The notes under the pieces are model-generated. The model saw only the letters and a program-made list of their open reading frames with translations, had not been told where the DNA came from and ran no database searches. Positions 1 to 8,148 of a DNA stretch of 64,000 nucleotides are shown one piece after another (the stretch's first letter is position 1; the number at the start of each line of letters is the position of its first letter). This DNA comes from Legionellaceae bacterium. Its GTDB lineage: Bacteria; Pseudomonadota; Gammaproteobacteria; Legionellales; Legionellaceae. Position numbers and translations under genes: made by a program. The stretch spans positions 1 through 64,000 of the forward strand of contig JAUYQG010000192.1 of NCBI GenBank assembly GCA_030695645.1. Reading direction: 5' to 3'.

Positions 1-204
1 CATTAGTCCCTTAATTTTAGATTACTTTGTCTTGTTGTTCGTTTTTTGAACCTTCTTGATGTCTATCAGATGAGATGATATTTTTGAGAGATACTATCAG
101 CCTGCGCCATTTGTTAGCGGGTTCTTAGCCCCGCCTACAAAAGTATAAACGCAGTGCGTGATGGTGTTCAAAATCGTTCAGATTGCAGCAATTATAGAGG
201 ATGC

Positions 205-978
205 ATGGTTAAACCCCACGAAGTGCTTAAAACAACTTTTTTCTCGTGTGATTCTTCAACAAACGAACATTATGTTGAGCTCTATGCGAGAGTGGATTTT
301 GCGAGATTGCTTGTGATCGAACGTGAGTTACGGATTAAGGGAAGTCGCTTTGCGATATATGTTGACGCTGATATTTCGCTCGAAACAGGAATTACAGATG
401 TTTGCAAAGGTACCAGTCAAGACGTACTTCTTTGGTACATACCAAACATACCAAAAAATGGGTATTTTATTGAAAATCAAATGATGGGATTTAAACCAAA
501 CGCACTACCAGACTTAGACAGAGTTATCACCACAACAGCGCATGTGGTGATAAATGATAAACAGAATGGATATAGTGCCTTACGTACTTATAGTGAAGAG
601 GTGGGTAAGGAGTTTTTGAAGATTTATGCATCTGAACCCCCTCCTGACCGTATAACGAACATAAAAGATGCGATCGATTGGACATTTTTAGAACAAAACG
701 GGATTAAACCAAGGCAATGCATCCATGTCTCAATTACCCCTGCGTTAGAAAAAAAGACTAGAAAACAAACAGATAGCGCAGAAAATAACATATGTTCTTC
801 GACAACAAAAGATGACAGCAAGGCAGCACCTGAAAAGAGTACTGATTTGAGCCAAACTAATGTCTCATCAAATGGTAACATTGATTCAAAAAAACAAACC
901 GAATTAAAATCTCAATTAAATAAACTTAAGAAACCTGATGACTCAGGACCAAATAATGGTAGCTGTAATATAATGTAG
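205..978 (+). CDS. Putative host-targeted protein ending in a CaaX box
   Basis: The frame is open from 154, but the ATG at 205 is preferred because AGAGG lies just upstream. The product is about 257 aa. The first two thirds are globular, with the segment FAIYVDADI, which resembles the DxD core of nucleotide-sugar glycosyltransferases; this is a weak match in a protein too short for a full enzyme. The last third is a Ser/Thr/Lys/Asn-rich linker. The protein ends in SCNIM with a basic LNKLKKP patch 12-18 residues before the end. C-N-I-M fits the CaaX rule with Met at X, as in lamin A (CSIM), and would predict farnesylation in a eukaryotic host. Bacteria lack prenyltransferases of this type, so an injected effector is a reasonable inference. 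No signal peptide or membrane segment is seen. Function is otherwise unknown. Confidence 0.55.
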   Translation: MVKPHEVLKTTFFSCDSSTNEHYVELYARVDFARLLVIERELRIKGSRFAIYVDADISLETGITDVCKGTSQDVLLWYIPNIPKNGYFIENQMMGFKPNALPDLDRVITTTAHVVINDKQNGYSALRTYSEEVGKEFLKIYASEPPPDRITNIKDAIDWTFLEQNGIKPRQCIHVSITPALEKKTRKQTDSAENNICSSTTKDDSKAAPEKSTDLSQTNVSSNGNIDSKKQTELKSQLNKLKKPDDSGPNNGSCNIM

Positions 979-994
979 CGCAAGAAATTCTCTA

Positions 995-2150
995 TTACCG
1001 CCGTTCTTTTTTGTCCAAGTCCAATTTTAAGCGAAACGAATAATAATAAACTTGGAAACTGATCTCAATATAAATCATACGGTTATAAAATTTCTGGGCC
1101 TTAAGGTAGTGCCATTGATCTGTAGATGTCTTTAATTTGACGACGGTTGACACATTGTTTGCCGTGATAGTTAACGTTCCGTCACGCAGTAGCGTGATGT
1201 TATATTTAAAGATCGTGTTTAAAGGGATGTTTTTTGCAAGATGAACGATCTTTAAGTAGCTGCTTTGTGCGGGCTTGGTTCGTATTTGAGCATAAACACA
1301 CCCGTTGCAAACACTACTATTCGGATCGAATGCATCCCTATCGTAATAAATCTTCACTAGCGGCGAATTACTTGCCGTGTGACCTAGGGTATCGGTGTCG
1401 CCTTTATCATGTATTTGTCCGACAACCACGCATTTTTGAAGAGGGGCCACTTGACTCACGAGTAGGGATGCCGATAGTGAATTTCTGGCAAACGTACTTA
1501 ATTTCCAGTAAGCCGAGGACCCTGGCAGGACTTCATAGAATTCGCAACGAGAAAATTCGCTTCCCGGTGTGGTTCCACCATTGATTTGCGCGAACATGTT
1601 CATTGCGCCCGAAATAGTATCTGTGAAAAAATAAGGTGTGTTTGTATATCCATTATTTGCACCGGGCGTTCCGTTCAGTGTGGCTTGGCCTATTGAGATG
1701 TCGTTACTCTTCGATCCTAGGGGAAGAGGAAGAGTCAGACTCCACGTTTTTAAATCAAAATTAGATGCAGGACGCTGGGCTGGGTTCAAGCCTGGAATGG
1801 TAAGAAGACTGGATGCCTGATTTAGCTCACCCGTAGTCAACGACATAGCGGCATTTGCAGGGATCAAGACCGTAACAGTACCTGAAGTTGTTGGTTGAAT
1901 CGTGATGACATAGTTTAGCTGACAGCTGTTGCCAATCAAGCTGACTACGGTACCATTGGTCACAATAACGTCCTCTGGAAAAAATCCGGCGACCGGCTCG
2001 CTAAAGGTGACATTCACTTGAAAAAAAAAAGGGGAATGGATTAGTTAAAGTCGCCGTTTGTATCGTTACAGTAGGAGCTGCAAATAACGGTGATGATAAA
2101 ATCATGATAAGTAGAGTAGTAACGAATGCTTTCACTTTTATATTCTCCAT
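995..2150 (-). pseudogene. Frameshifted secreted alginate lyase (PL7) with Ig-like domain
   Basis: The protein would start at MENIKVKAF (2150) with a signal peptide cleaved after LFAA, continue into a bacterial Ig-like domain (NPFPFFF, then VNVTFSEPVAGF), and end in a polysaccharide lyase family 7 domain. The PL7 signature blocks are recognisable: SRCEFYE for the R-x-E-x-R block, GQIH for the catalytic Q-I-H, and YLKAQKFYNRM for YFKAGxYNQ. The enzyme would cleave alginate-like uronic acid polymers outside the cell by beta-elimination. Signal and lyase parts are in different frames. They meet at a run of ten A (2021-2030 on the plus strand), and removing one base restores one frame of about 385 codons. 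It is therefore a recent pseudogene, a slippage or phase-variable gene, or a sequencing error. The R-x-E-x-R block is imperfect. Confidence 0.7.
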
Positions 2151-2302
2151 AATGCATAATACCAAGCTGACGATAGGTCCATTCTTTGTGGTGTCATGAT
2201 TATGGAGTTTTTTTTCAATACAATAGCTACCCAGGTTTTCCCTGATTATTTTTAAAGTGCGGGGTTTGGGGTTATTCGACCAGCACATTAAGGCAATTTT
2301 AT

Positions 2303-2623
2303 TTACAACTTAGGGTTTGGACGTAGTAGTAAAACACGCTTATTTTGGATGTGTTTTTTAAACTCAGGGGATATTGTATTCCAATCGACAATATCTACTT
2401 TATAGGGTAAATCAGATTCATCGAAGGCCTCGTTAAGACAGATCAGTGTAGATATAGGTATCTTTTCCCCATCAAAATCAATCACTAAGTCGAGATCAGA
2501 GTATTTTTTTTTTGCTTTTTGCGCTCGCGATCCAAAAACCCACACGGTGGCAACAATTGGAAGATTATTATTAAGAATCTCAAGAACTATCTTGAGATGC
2601 CTGTCTGTCATATCAAGCGTCAT
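2303..2623 (-). CDS. MNT-domain nucleotidyltransferase antitoxin (MntA type)
   Basis: This is a minimal nucleotidyltransferase of about 106 aa. The motif GSRAQKAKKKYSDLD fits GSX10DXD exactly, the hallmark of MntA antitoxins of type VII toxin-antitoxin systems, where the enzyme AMPylates the HEPN partner and silences it. The frame extends back to 2644; the start MTLDMTDRHL at 2623 is chosen for its AAAAGAG upstream and gives an 11-bp overlap with the HEPN gene. A start at 2611 is also possible. Gene order is HEPN first, then MNT, in one transcript. It is close to the HI0073 family of Haemophilus. Confidence 0.85.
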   Translation of the reverse strand: MTLDMTDRHLKIVLEILNNNLPIVATVWVFGSRAQKAKKKYSDLDLVIDFDGEKIPISTLICLNEAFDESDLPYKVDIVDWNTISPEFKKHIQNKRVLLLRPNPKL

Positions 2624-3047
2624 GGACTCTTTTCTGCAATTCATTTAATAATGATGCACAATAACGAATAAAATCAGGAATAATGGTCATGACCTCCTCT
2701 GCTTTGCTGCCATCATAAGTATGACTGGTGATATTACGTTTTTCTCGAAATTGTTTCCAAAGCTCAATATCGCTAGATAATAACCCTTTTTCATTGGCTG
2801 TGCGGATTAGACTTGGAAAGGTCATCGCAGAGACGGTTTCTCGGCTGGGTTCTGTTAATTCCAAATAGCGACGTACAAATTTGATGGCTAACTCATAGGT
2901 AAATTCAAATGCTTGAATCGTTCCTCCCCTCAAGTGGCGCTGTAAATTAGCATCGTGCTTTGCCAAAGTTGAATTATAATATTTAAATGCATCAATTAAT
3001 TCACTGTGGGCGTTTTTAAAGCTATTCAGATCGAGTTCAATGGGCAT
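2613..3047 (-). CDS. HEPN-domain toxin (HepT / HI0074 family)
   Basis: This all-alpha HEPN protein of 144 aa carries RNITSHTY near residue 105, which fits the RX4HXY RNase motif of HepT toxins. In characterised pairs the HEPN protein cuts tRNA or mRNA unless AMPylated by its MNT partner; the HI0074 branch was first described as the substrate-binding subunit of a nucleotidyltransferase. A GTG lies one codon before the chosen ATG. The gene overlaps the downstream MNT gene, so the two should be translated together. Activity as a toxin is inferred from the intact motif. Confidence 0.85.
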   Translation of the reverse strand: MPIELDLNSFKNAHSELIDAFKYYNSTLAKHDANLQRHLRGGTIQAFEFTYELAIKFVRRYLELTEPSRETVSAMTFPSLIRTANEKGLLSSDIELWKQFREKRNITSHTYDGSKAEEVMTIIPDFIRYCASLLNELQKRVHDA

Positions 3048-3158
3048 CACTTAGACATGCTGAATTAAAAATTCAGTATAACAGTACTCTTGAGTATTGT
3101 AATCCAAAATAATCCCCAAACTAATTTATTTTTGTTCCAACCCCAGTATCGTAACAGG

Positions 3159-3478
3159 TTATAGAATAGGTAAAGTAAAGGTAAACCATGCCCCAGTTTT
3201 TGGGTGTTTTTGAATGTTAATTTTTCCACCATGTGCTTCAACTAATGATTTACAAACACGAAGACCAATACCCGTTCCTTTAGGTTTGGTTGTGAAATAG
3301 GATTGGAATATTTGATCTTCAAATTCGACAGAGATTCCAGGACCATTATCAATCACATGAATAACCATGTGATCATTTCTTTTCTGTGTTTTAATAATTA
3401 ACTCAGGTTTAATGTCTGGGGTAATTTGCAAGGCTTCAATGCTATTCCGAGCTAAATTTATTATCTGCATAATTTGGA
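3159..3478 (-). pseudogene. Beheaded histidine kinase, ATPase domain only
   Basis: This is the C-terminal HATPase_c domain of a sensor kinase: N box INLARNSIEAL, G1 box VIDNGPGI, and G2 box FTTKPKGTGIGL, followed by the terminal SLVEAHGG segment. Sensor, membrane and DHp/H-box parts are absent. Kinase homology stops about where the hairpin repeat at 3476-3553 begins, and the open frame continues into that repeat (to 3575), so a reading frame with a false N-terminus survives. Without the phosphoaccepting His it cannot act as a normal kinase. It is most likely a remnant left by repeat insertion or by recombination at the repeat. No response regulator gene is adjacent. Confidence 0.75.
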
Positions 3479-3553
3479 TTATGAGGGGTGGATCTGAAAT
3501 TTCTTGGACAAAAAGACATGAGGCTCTTTTCATGTCTTTTTGTCCAAAGTCCA
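3476..3553. repeat. Partial copy of the TTGGACTTTGGACA repeat family (one end)
   Basis: This copy carries the GACATGAGG...TTCATGTC hairpin and the outer terminus GTCCAAAGTCCA. It matches one end of the complete copy at 21225-21445 from ATTATGAGGG onward and diverges abruptly inside the histidine kinase remnant. It supplies the first codons of the residual kinase frame. Confidence 0.8.
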
Positions 3554-3611
3554 GAAAATATATAATTACATTCATTTCAGAATAAGGTTATGATGTAATG
3601 GTAATTTCACA

Positions 3612-3624
3612 GGGGGGGGGAGGA
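3612..3624 (+). promoter_or_regulatory. G9 tract joined to the corA ribosome binding site
   Basis: Nine consecutive G are followed by AGGA, eight bases before the corA ATG at 3632. The tract forms or abuts the Shine-Dalgarno sequence. Poly-G runs of this length are prone to slippage, so the leader could vary in length between cells. That is an inference from composition only. Confidence 0.4.
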
Positions 3625-3631
3625 AATAGTT

Positions 3632-4600
3632 ATGTTAACCTATATGGACAAAAGTCTACTCCGACCTGCGGTGATCACCGATGAAAATCAAGACAAACTG
3701 CAGGAAGCCATTTGGCTTGATCTACTTTTTCCAACCAAGGAAGAAGAAAATATGATTGACTCATTTCTGGGCTTCACCATACCCACACGCGCAGAAATGA
3801 TTGAAATTGAACTATCGAGCCGCCTTTATAGTGAAAATGATGTTCTTTTTATGACATCAGCAATGATTGCCAACTCTGACTCAGCCGATCCTGTGCTTGA
3901 TCCAGTCACCTTCATTCTTACAAAACAACAATTAATCACCTTACGATATGTCGAACCGCAATCATTTAAATTGTTCACATCACACGTAAAAAAACTAACA
4001 GCCACGCAACGTGATGCCATCACATTGCTTATCGAGTTGCTCGAAGCCACTGTCGATCGACTTGCCGATATTTTAGAACTCGTTGTTCATCGCGTGGATA
4101 CATACTCCAAAACAATATTTCGACCACGAGATAACACCTCTGAAAAACGAGATTATCAACAGCTCATGCAGCAACTGGGTGCTAACGGCGATCTGACTAC
4201 AAAGGGACAAGAAAGCTTAGTCACATTTAATCGACTCATCGCCTTCTTAATTCAATCAAAAGGCTCACAACTTGATACGGAAAAGCAAACTCGATTAAGC
4301 GCGTTAAGCAAAGACATCATGTCCCTTACTGATCACTCTCATTTTCTAGCAACCAAAGTTAATTTTTTATTAGACGCCACATTGGGCATGGTGAGCATCG
4401 AGCAAAATAATATCATCAAAATATTTTCTGTAGCAGCGGTCATTTTTTTACCCCCTACGCTCATAGCCAGTATCTATGGAATGAATTTCCACGCTATGCC
4501 GGAACTAACCTGGCAATACGGATATTTATGCGCTGTCGGACTCATGATAGCGGCTGCTTGGCTACCTTATAAATATTTTAAGTATAAGAAATGGTTGTAA
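3632..4600 (+). CDS. corA: CorA-family divalent cation transporter
   Basis: This 322-aa protein has a long alpha/beta cytoplasmic N-terminal part and two C-terminal membrane helices. The first helix is followed by the diagnostic YGMNF motif (near residue 284) and the short loop before the second helix carries MPEL, as in CorA Mg2+/Co2+/Ni2+ channels. The basic C-terminus KYKKWL fits the cytoplasmic ring. Length is normal for the family. The start is supported by AGGA at 3621. It stands alone, divergent from the kinase remnant. Substrate among Mg, Co, Ni or Zn cannot be read from the sequence. Confidence 0.9.
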   Translation: MLTYMDKSLLRPAVITDENQDKLQEAIWLDLLFPTKEEENMIDSFLGFTIPTRAEMIEIELSSRLYSENDVLFMTSAMIANSDSADPVLDPVTFILTKQQLITLRYVEPQSFKLFTSHVKKLTATQRDAITLLIELLEATVDRLADILELVVHRVDTYSKTIFRPRDNTSEKRDYQQLMQQLGANGDLTTKGQESLVTFNRLIAFLIQSKGSQLDTEKQTRLSALSKDIMSLTDHSHFLATKVNFLLDATLGMVSIEQNNIIKIFSVAAVIFLPPTLIASIYGMNFHAMPELTWQYGYLCAVGLMIAAAWLPYKYFKYKKWL

Positions 4601-4825
4601 CATAAACGCTACGATAGAATGGGTCTATAATTAGGCTGAATAAGTCAGGTTAAATAAAAATCCATTGGTACACATGAGGTAAAAACAAACCGCTATTGAA
4701 TGTTTGTCCTAGTGCTCTATTTAACTGACTCCTTCCCCAATCAGCAAACTCATAGCCAATTCCATCTATTGAAGATCGCTTTCTATACTGACTTTGATGG
4801 ATTAGAAAATTCTTCCAAATGGTTT

Positions 4826-5686
4826 TTAAACTGATCGTATTTTGAGAAATTTGGGTAAAATCAGAGATAAAGTGATAATAAAACATAGTAGTGCATTAGT
4901 TAATAAGATATTTTTATTCCACATGGCATATATAAAATAGGTGGTTGCTGGTACAAGGCTGGCGAGAACAGAAGCTTTTGCAACGCCCAATTTTTTGATC
5001 GCTTGCTGATTAAAAAAAATGGGTACCACTAGTGATCCAATACTAACAACTATTAAAGAGTATGCATTGTGCGCAATTGCGGGATTTAAACTACCAGGAG
5101 GTAACAAAATTGCAGACCCAATAAACAAAACCCAAAAACGCGTTGCTAAAATCTGGAGAGAGGACATTCCGCTGCGATCACATAATGCTTCTGAGGTGAC
5201 CATGTATATAAAAAATGCTAGACCGGCTAAGGCACCGAGAAGAATACCATAGCTTATGCTACCGGGTTTTTGTATCTCATATTTAAAATATAAAACAAGT
5301 ATGGAAAGAATTAAAAGAAACATACTGAAAAGATAGGGCCTGGATCCTGTTTCTCTGTACAGTTGGACAAAACCTAAAAACCCAGAACAGATAAAAAGAG
5401 ATGTCATCGTCACAAAAGGATCAGACAGATAAGTTGCATAAATCATACAGAACCAATCAACAGCAAGTGCAGAGGACATGGCTAAGAATAAAAATGGGTT
5501 ATTGAATAACGAGCGATAGACTTTATTGAGGCTTCTACAACTCAATACATTAAAACAAAAAATCGCAACGCCACTCATAACAAATAAAGCAGATATGGGG
5601 TCAACATCCCGACATAGGTTATCAAGAAAAACAAAGGCAATTGAGGCCAGAATGACATAGATAATGGCATCATAGTACCCACTCAT
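4826..5686 (-). CDS. EamA/DMT-family exporter
   Basis: The protein has about ten hydrophobic helices in two five-helix halves and about 286 aa, typical of drug/metabolite transporters of the EamA type. The frame reaches 5743, but AAAGGAGG before MSGYYDAIIY sets the start at 5686; the extra upstream codons are read from a repeat element. It is the last gene of the minus-strand run that begins with the carbamoyltransferase at 9990, which suggests export or import of the product or precursor of that pathway. The substrate is unknown. The conserved late segment GVAKASVLASLVPATTYFIY resembles the EamA C-terminal repeat. Confidence 0.8.
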   Translation of the reverse strand: MSGYYDAIIYVILASIAFVFLDNLCRDVDPISALFVMSGVAIFCFNVLSCRSLNKVYRSLFNNPFLFLAMSSALAVDWFCMIYATYLSDPFVTMTSLFICSGFLGFVQLYRETGSRPYLFSMFLLILSILVLYFKYEIQKPGSISYGILLGALAGLAFFIYMVTSEALCDRSGMSSLQILATRFWVLFIGSAILLPPGSLNPAIAHNAYSLIVVSIGSLVVPIFFNQQAIKKLGVAKASVLASLVPATTYFIYAMWNKNILLTNALLCFIITLSLILPKFLKIRSV

Positions 5687-5728
5687 ACCGCCTCCTTTTC
5701 CAAGTTTAAAAATAATAAGATTCAAGTA

Positions 5729-5822
5729 CTGGACTTTGAACAAACCTCGATCTAATACGAGCCCGTGAGCGTGGCACGCCCACGGGCTCGTAAAAACCAG
5801 ATCTTATTTGTCCAAAGTCCAG
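5729..5822. repeat. Short palindromic element with TGGACTTTG / CAAAGTCCA ends
   Basis: This element of about 92 bp is bounded by TGGACTTTGAACAAA and TTTGTCCAAAGTCCA, the same termini as the larger family at 21225. It encloses a different hairpin, ACGAGCCCGTG...CACGGGCTCGT. It lies between the PhyH and EamA genes and could act as a terminator or a transcript-processing site within the cluster. A half copy is at 43289-43331. Confidence 0.75.
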
Positions 5823-5847
5823 TCACGTATCATCCAAATCAATAACA

Positions 5848-6678
5848 TCAGAAACTATTTAGTTCTAAAAACTCGCGATCATCAACCGCAGTTAGTGGTG
5901 CGAAATCTCTACTAGCAAGAAAGTTAGGTCTTGGAGAGTCTATAGGATTTAAAGCATTAGTAACAAGGTTATAGGAAATAAAAATTGCTTTTCTATTCCA
6001 TGGAGATAAATTGAGCCCTGAGCAGTGAAGCAGATTACTATGAAAAAATAAAACGGTTCCTTTAGAGCCCTTAGCAGATACCAAACTATTCTGTTGAATA
6101 GTTGCCCTCAATTGTGTTTTGGAAAATTGATATTTTAATTTGCTTGCAGTGGTCAATTGCCAATTATCACCACCGGTTAGATCACCATAAGGCATGAAAT
6201 GATCGTTTTCGCCCCATTCTGTTTTTTGTGAGCCAGGAATAAGAAACATTGGGCCATTAAAATCATTAATGTCATCTAAAAAAATAACGGCAGTTAATGC
6301 ATTTGCCGTAGGCATTCCATCTTCATTACGCCAAAACCAATAATCTGTATGCCACTCCCAAACATCCCCAATAAAAGCATGTTTAATATTAATTTTATAT
6401 TGGTGTATATAAAGTGAGTCGTCACCTAAAAGCAATTGTGCCGCATGAAGTAATCTAGGGCTTTTGGAGACCTTATCCATGATAGGGCTAATGAAGTGGG
6501 GTCCATTAATACTTCGTACTCCATGATCTCCATTTTCCATCACCTTGCCTGGACTTTCAATTTCCATTAACCTTTCTGTTTCAATATTTAACAACTCAAT
6601 CTCAGCAGGAGAGAAATAACCATTTGCAATAAGGTATCCTTCGCGCAGGAATTGATTTATTTCAAATTGATGTATCAT
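5848..6678 (-). CDS. Phytanoyl-CoA dioxygenase (PhyH) family hydroxylase
   Basis: This Fe(II)/2-oxoglutarate oxygenase has 276 aa. The metal ligands are visible as WHTDYWFW (H and D of HxD) and the distal HCSG histidine, with the Arg of SPWNRKAI as the likely 2-oxoglutarate anchor. The segment around GPMFLIPGSQK is typical of the ectoine-hydroxylase-like branch. It would hydroxylate a small substrate, with succinate and CO2 as by-products. It sits between the SGNH hydrolase and the EamA exporter on the same strand, suggesting hydroxylation of the same molecule that the carbamoyltransferase decorates. PhyH and carbamoyltransferase enzymes also occur together in the saxitoxin pathway; that parallel is suggestive only. 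Confidence 0.85.
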   Translation of the reverse strand: MIHQFEINQFLREGYLIANGYFSPAEIELLNIETERLMEIESPGKVMENGDHGVRSINGPHFISPIMDKVSKSPRLLHAAQLLLGDDSLYIHQYKINIKHAFIGDVWEWHTDYWFWRNEDGMPTANALTAVIFLDDINDFNGPMFLIPGSQKTEWGENDHFMPYGDLTGGDNWQLTTASKLKYQFSKTQLRATIQQNSLVSAKGSKGTVLFFHSNLLHCSGLNLSPWNRKAIFISYNLVTNALNPIDSPRPNFLASRDFAPLTAVDDREFLELNSF

Positions 6679-6804
6679 CATTTTACACAGCCTTATTATT
6701 ATCTTAATGGATAAGACGAGCCGCTCTCATTTTTCTTTTTTTTGAATAGAGTCACAAAAAGCCGCGAAAAAATTTTAATTATTTTTTTCATTTATGGAGT
6801 CCCG

Positions 6805-7914
6805 TTAATTTTTTATTAGTTCTTCATGGATTAAACGAGCCACTTCAACATAGCCCGCATCATTGAAGTGTAAATGATCAACGAAAAAAGTTTGATTGAT
6901 GATCGGAGAATTTTTTAATGAATCATTCATGTCAACAAACTTAATTGCCATTTCATTGCATTCTTTTTTAATTGCATCACGATAAGGATGATGTAATTCC
7001 TTGGCACACAACTTACCAAATAACCTCCAGAAATTGTTTGCACAACAGTCAATGGCAGAAAACATATCTTCTTCCTCTGGTGTAAACCCCTCTTTGGTCC
7101 ATGAGGAAATTGGTTGTAAAACATAAGAGATTTCCGCCCCAAAAGGCGTTAACAATTGTTGCCATTGCTTTAGTGTGTTAGTTGTGACCCAGGCAGCTCT
7201 TAATATTCTCTGACTCATATCAATATTTTCATCGGTTAAAATGATTTCAGTAGGATTTTCATCGTTAAGTAAATTATTACAGTATTTTTTTATCCTTTGA
7301 AAAATACTATTGTTTGCTTTGCTAACACCTGAGGCATAAGAATTTTTCCTTCGATGTAAGTCGGTATTATATGCTTCCATATAATGTTGGAATTCATAGG
7401 AGTAATAGTATCTTCCATGCTCACAAGCTAAGTGATCAGGAAGTCCTTCTAAAGTGAGAGTGTTTGCACCACTTAGTAAAATAACTTGATTTATTTTTTT
7501 AAATCGATGTTGGTGCATTAAAAATAAAATCAGTTCCTGGGTGGCATTATAACCTCGACCGCCTAAATTCAACCAAATTTCATCTGTAAAACCACTTAGA
7601 GCTGAAGGAACTGTAAATAGATCAGAGGTTGTTCCAGTGCCGAGCGCTGTTGAACCCCCGATAATTAGATTTACTGGTTTATCAGCAGGGAAATTTGCCA
7701 TACTATAACGGTGATTCTGATGATGGGTATATCGAAAACCATAATCATCCGTATTAATTACTTCGGATTTATAATTTTTATGATGAAAAAACATGGTATA
7801 TGGTAGCCACCTAACACCTAAATACATGAACTCATCATATTCTTTTAGTTGAGGAGTGATGCGATAAACTTCAGCAACGGCTTGATTATGAGATAACGGC
7901 TTTTTCTGTTTCAC
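6805..7914 (-). CDS. SGNH/GDSL-like hydrolase of a carbamoylation cluster
   Basis: This 369-aa protein has the order of SGNH blocks: LIIGGSTALGTG (nucleophile Ser in GGS), LGGRGYN (oxyanion Gly), LLSGANTL (Asn) and DHLHFNDAGY (D-x-x-H dyad). The N-terminal 60 residues, including DYGFRYT, match the pattern of cytoplasmic SGNH proteins found in surface polysaccharide and natural product clusters rather than secreted lipases. No signal peptide is seen. It may act as an esterase or acyltransferase on the pathway intermediate. It follows the SxtJ-like gene by 33 bp, which implies one transcript with the carbamoyltransferase. Confidence 0.75.
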   Translation of the reverse strand: MKQKKPLSHNQAVAEVYRITPQLKEYDEFMYLGVRWLPYTMFFHHKNYKSEVINTDDYGFRYTHHQNHRYSMANFPADKPVNLIIGGSTALGTGTTSDLFTVPSALSGFTDEIWLNLGGRGYNATQELILFLMHQHRFKKINQVILLSGANTLTLEGLPDHLACEHGRYYYSYEFQHYMEAYNTDLHRRKNSYASGVSKANNSIFQRIKKYCNNLLNDENPTEIILTDENIDMSQRILRAAWVTTNTLKQWQQLLTPFGAEISYVLQPISSWTKEGFTPEEEDMFSAIDCCANNFWRLFGKLCAKELHHPYRDAIKKECNEMAIKFVDMNDSLKNSPIINQTFFVDHLHFNDAGYVEVARLIHEELIKN

Positions 7915-7947
7915 TACAACTCCCTAAGCACTATTATTTTGTAAAAT

Positions 7948-8121
7948 TTAAACTGATTTTCTTTTGTAAGTAGTTGATCTTTTCTTTTTATTTAATTGCA
8001 TTGGATCAGATAAATACTTAATAATTGATCCTACGGGCCATAGTATTGATATAAAAATAATTGAAGCAATAAATCGACTGACTACCACTCCTGATTTTTT
8101 GAAATAAATAGATAAATTCAT
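7948..8121 (-). CDS. SxtJ-like small membrane protein, 57 aa
   Basis: This short gene starts MNLSIYFKKSGVVVSRFIAS and ends KRKSV. It has one membrane helix around IIFISILWPVGSII, then a basic tail with SDPMQLNKKK. The arrangement Pro-x-Gly inside the helix, then DP-x-x-L and a basic end, resembles the C-terminal half of SxtJ, the small membrane protein placed after the carbamoyltransferase SxtI in saxitoxin clusters. It lies 27 bp after the carbamoyltransferase. SxtJ proteins are usually about twice this length, so it may be a short form. The assignment is from remembered family features and needs a profile search. Confidence 0.6.
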   Translation of the reverse strand: MNLSIYFKKSGVVVSRFIASIIFISILWPVGSIIKYLSDPMQLNKKKRSTTYKRKSV

Positions 8122-8148
8122 AGTTTATGACACTTTAAAAAAATAAGT

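Noticed and set aside
1-153. Possible gene start at the left edge on the minus strand (CAT at 1-3)
   Set aside because: Only three bases are visible, so nothing can be said about it.
4650-4886. 78-codon minus-strand frame
   Set aside because: Overlaps the end of the EamA gene in another frame, with no recognisable motif.
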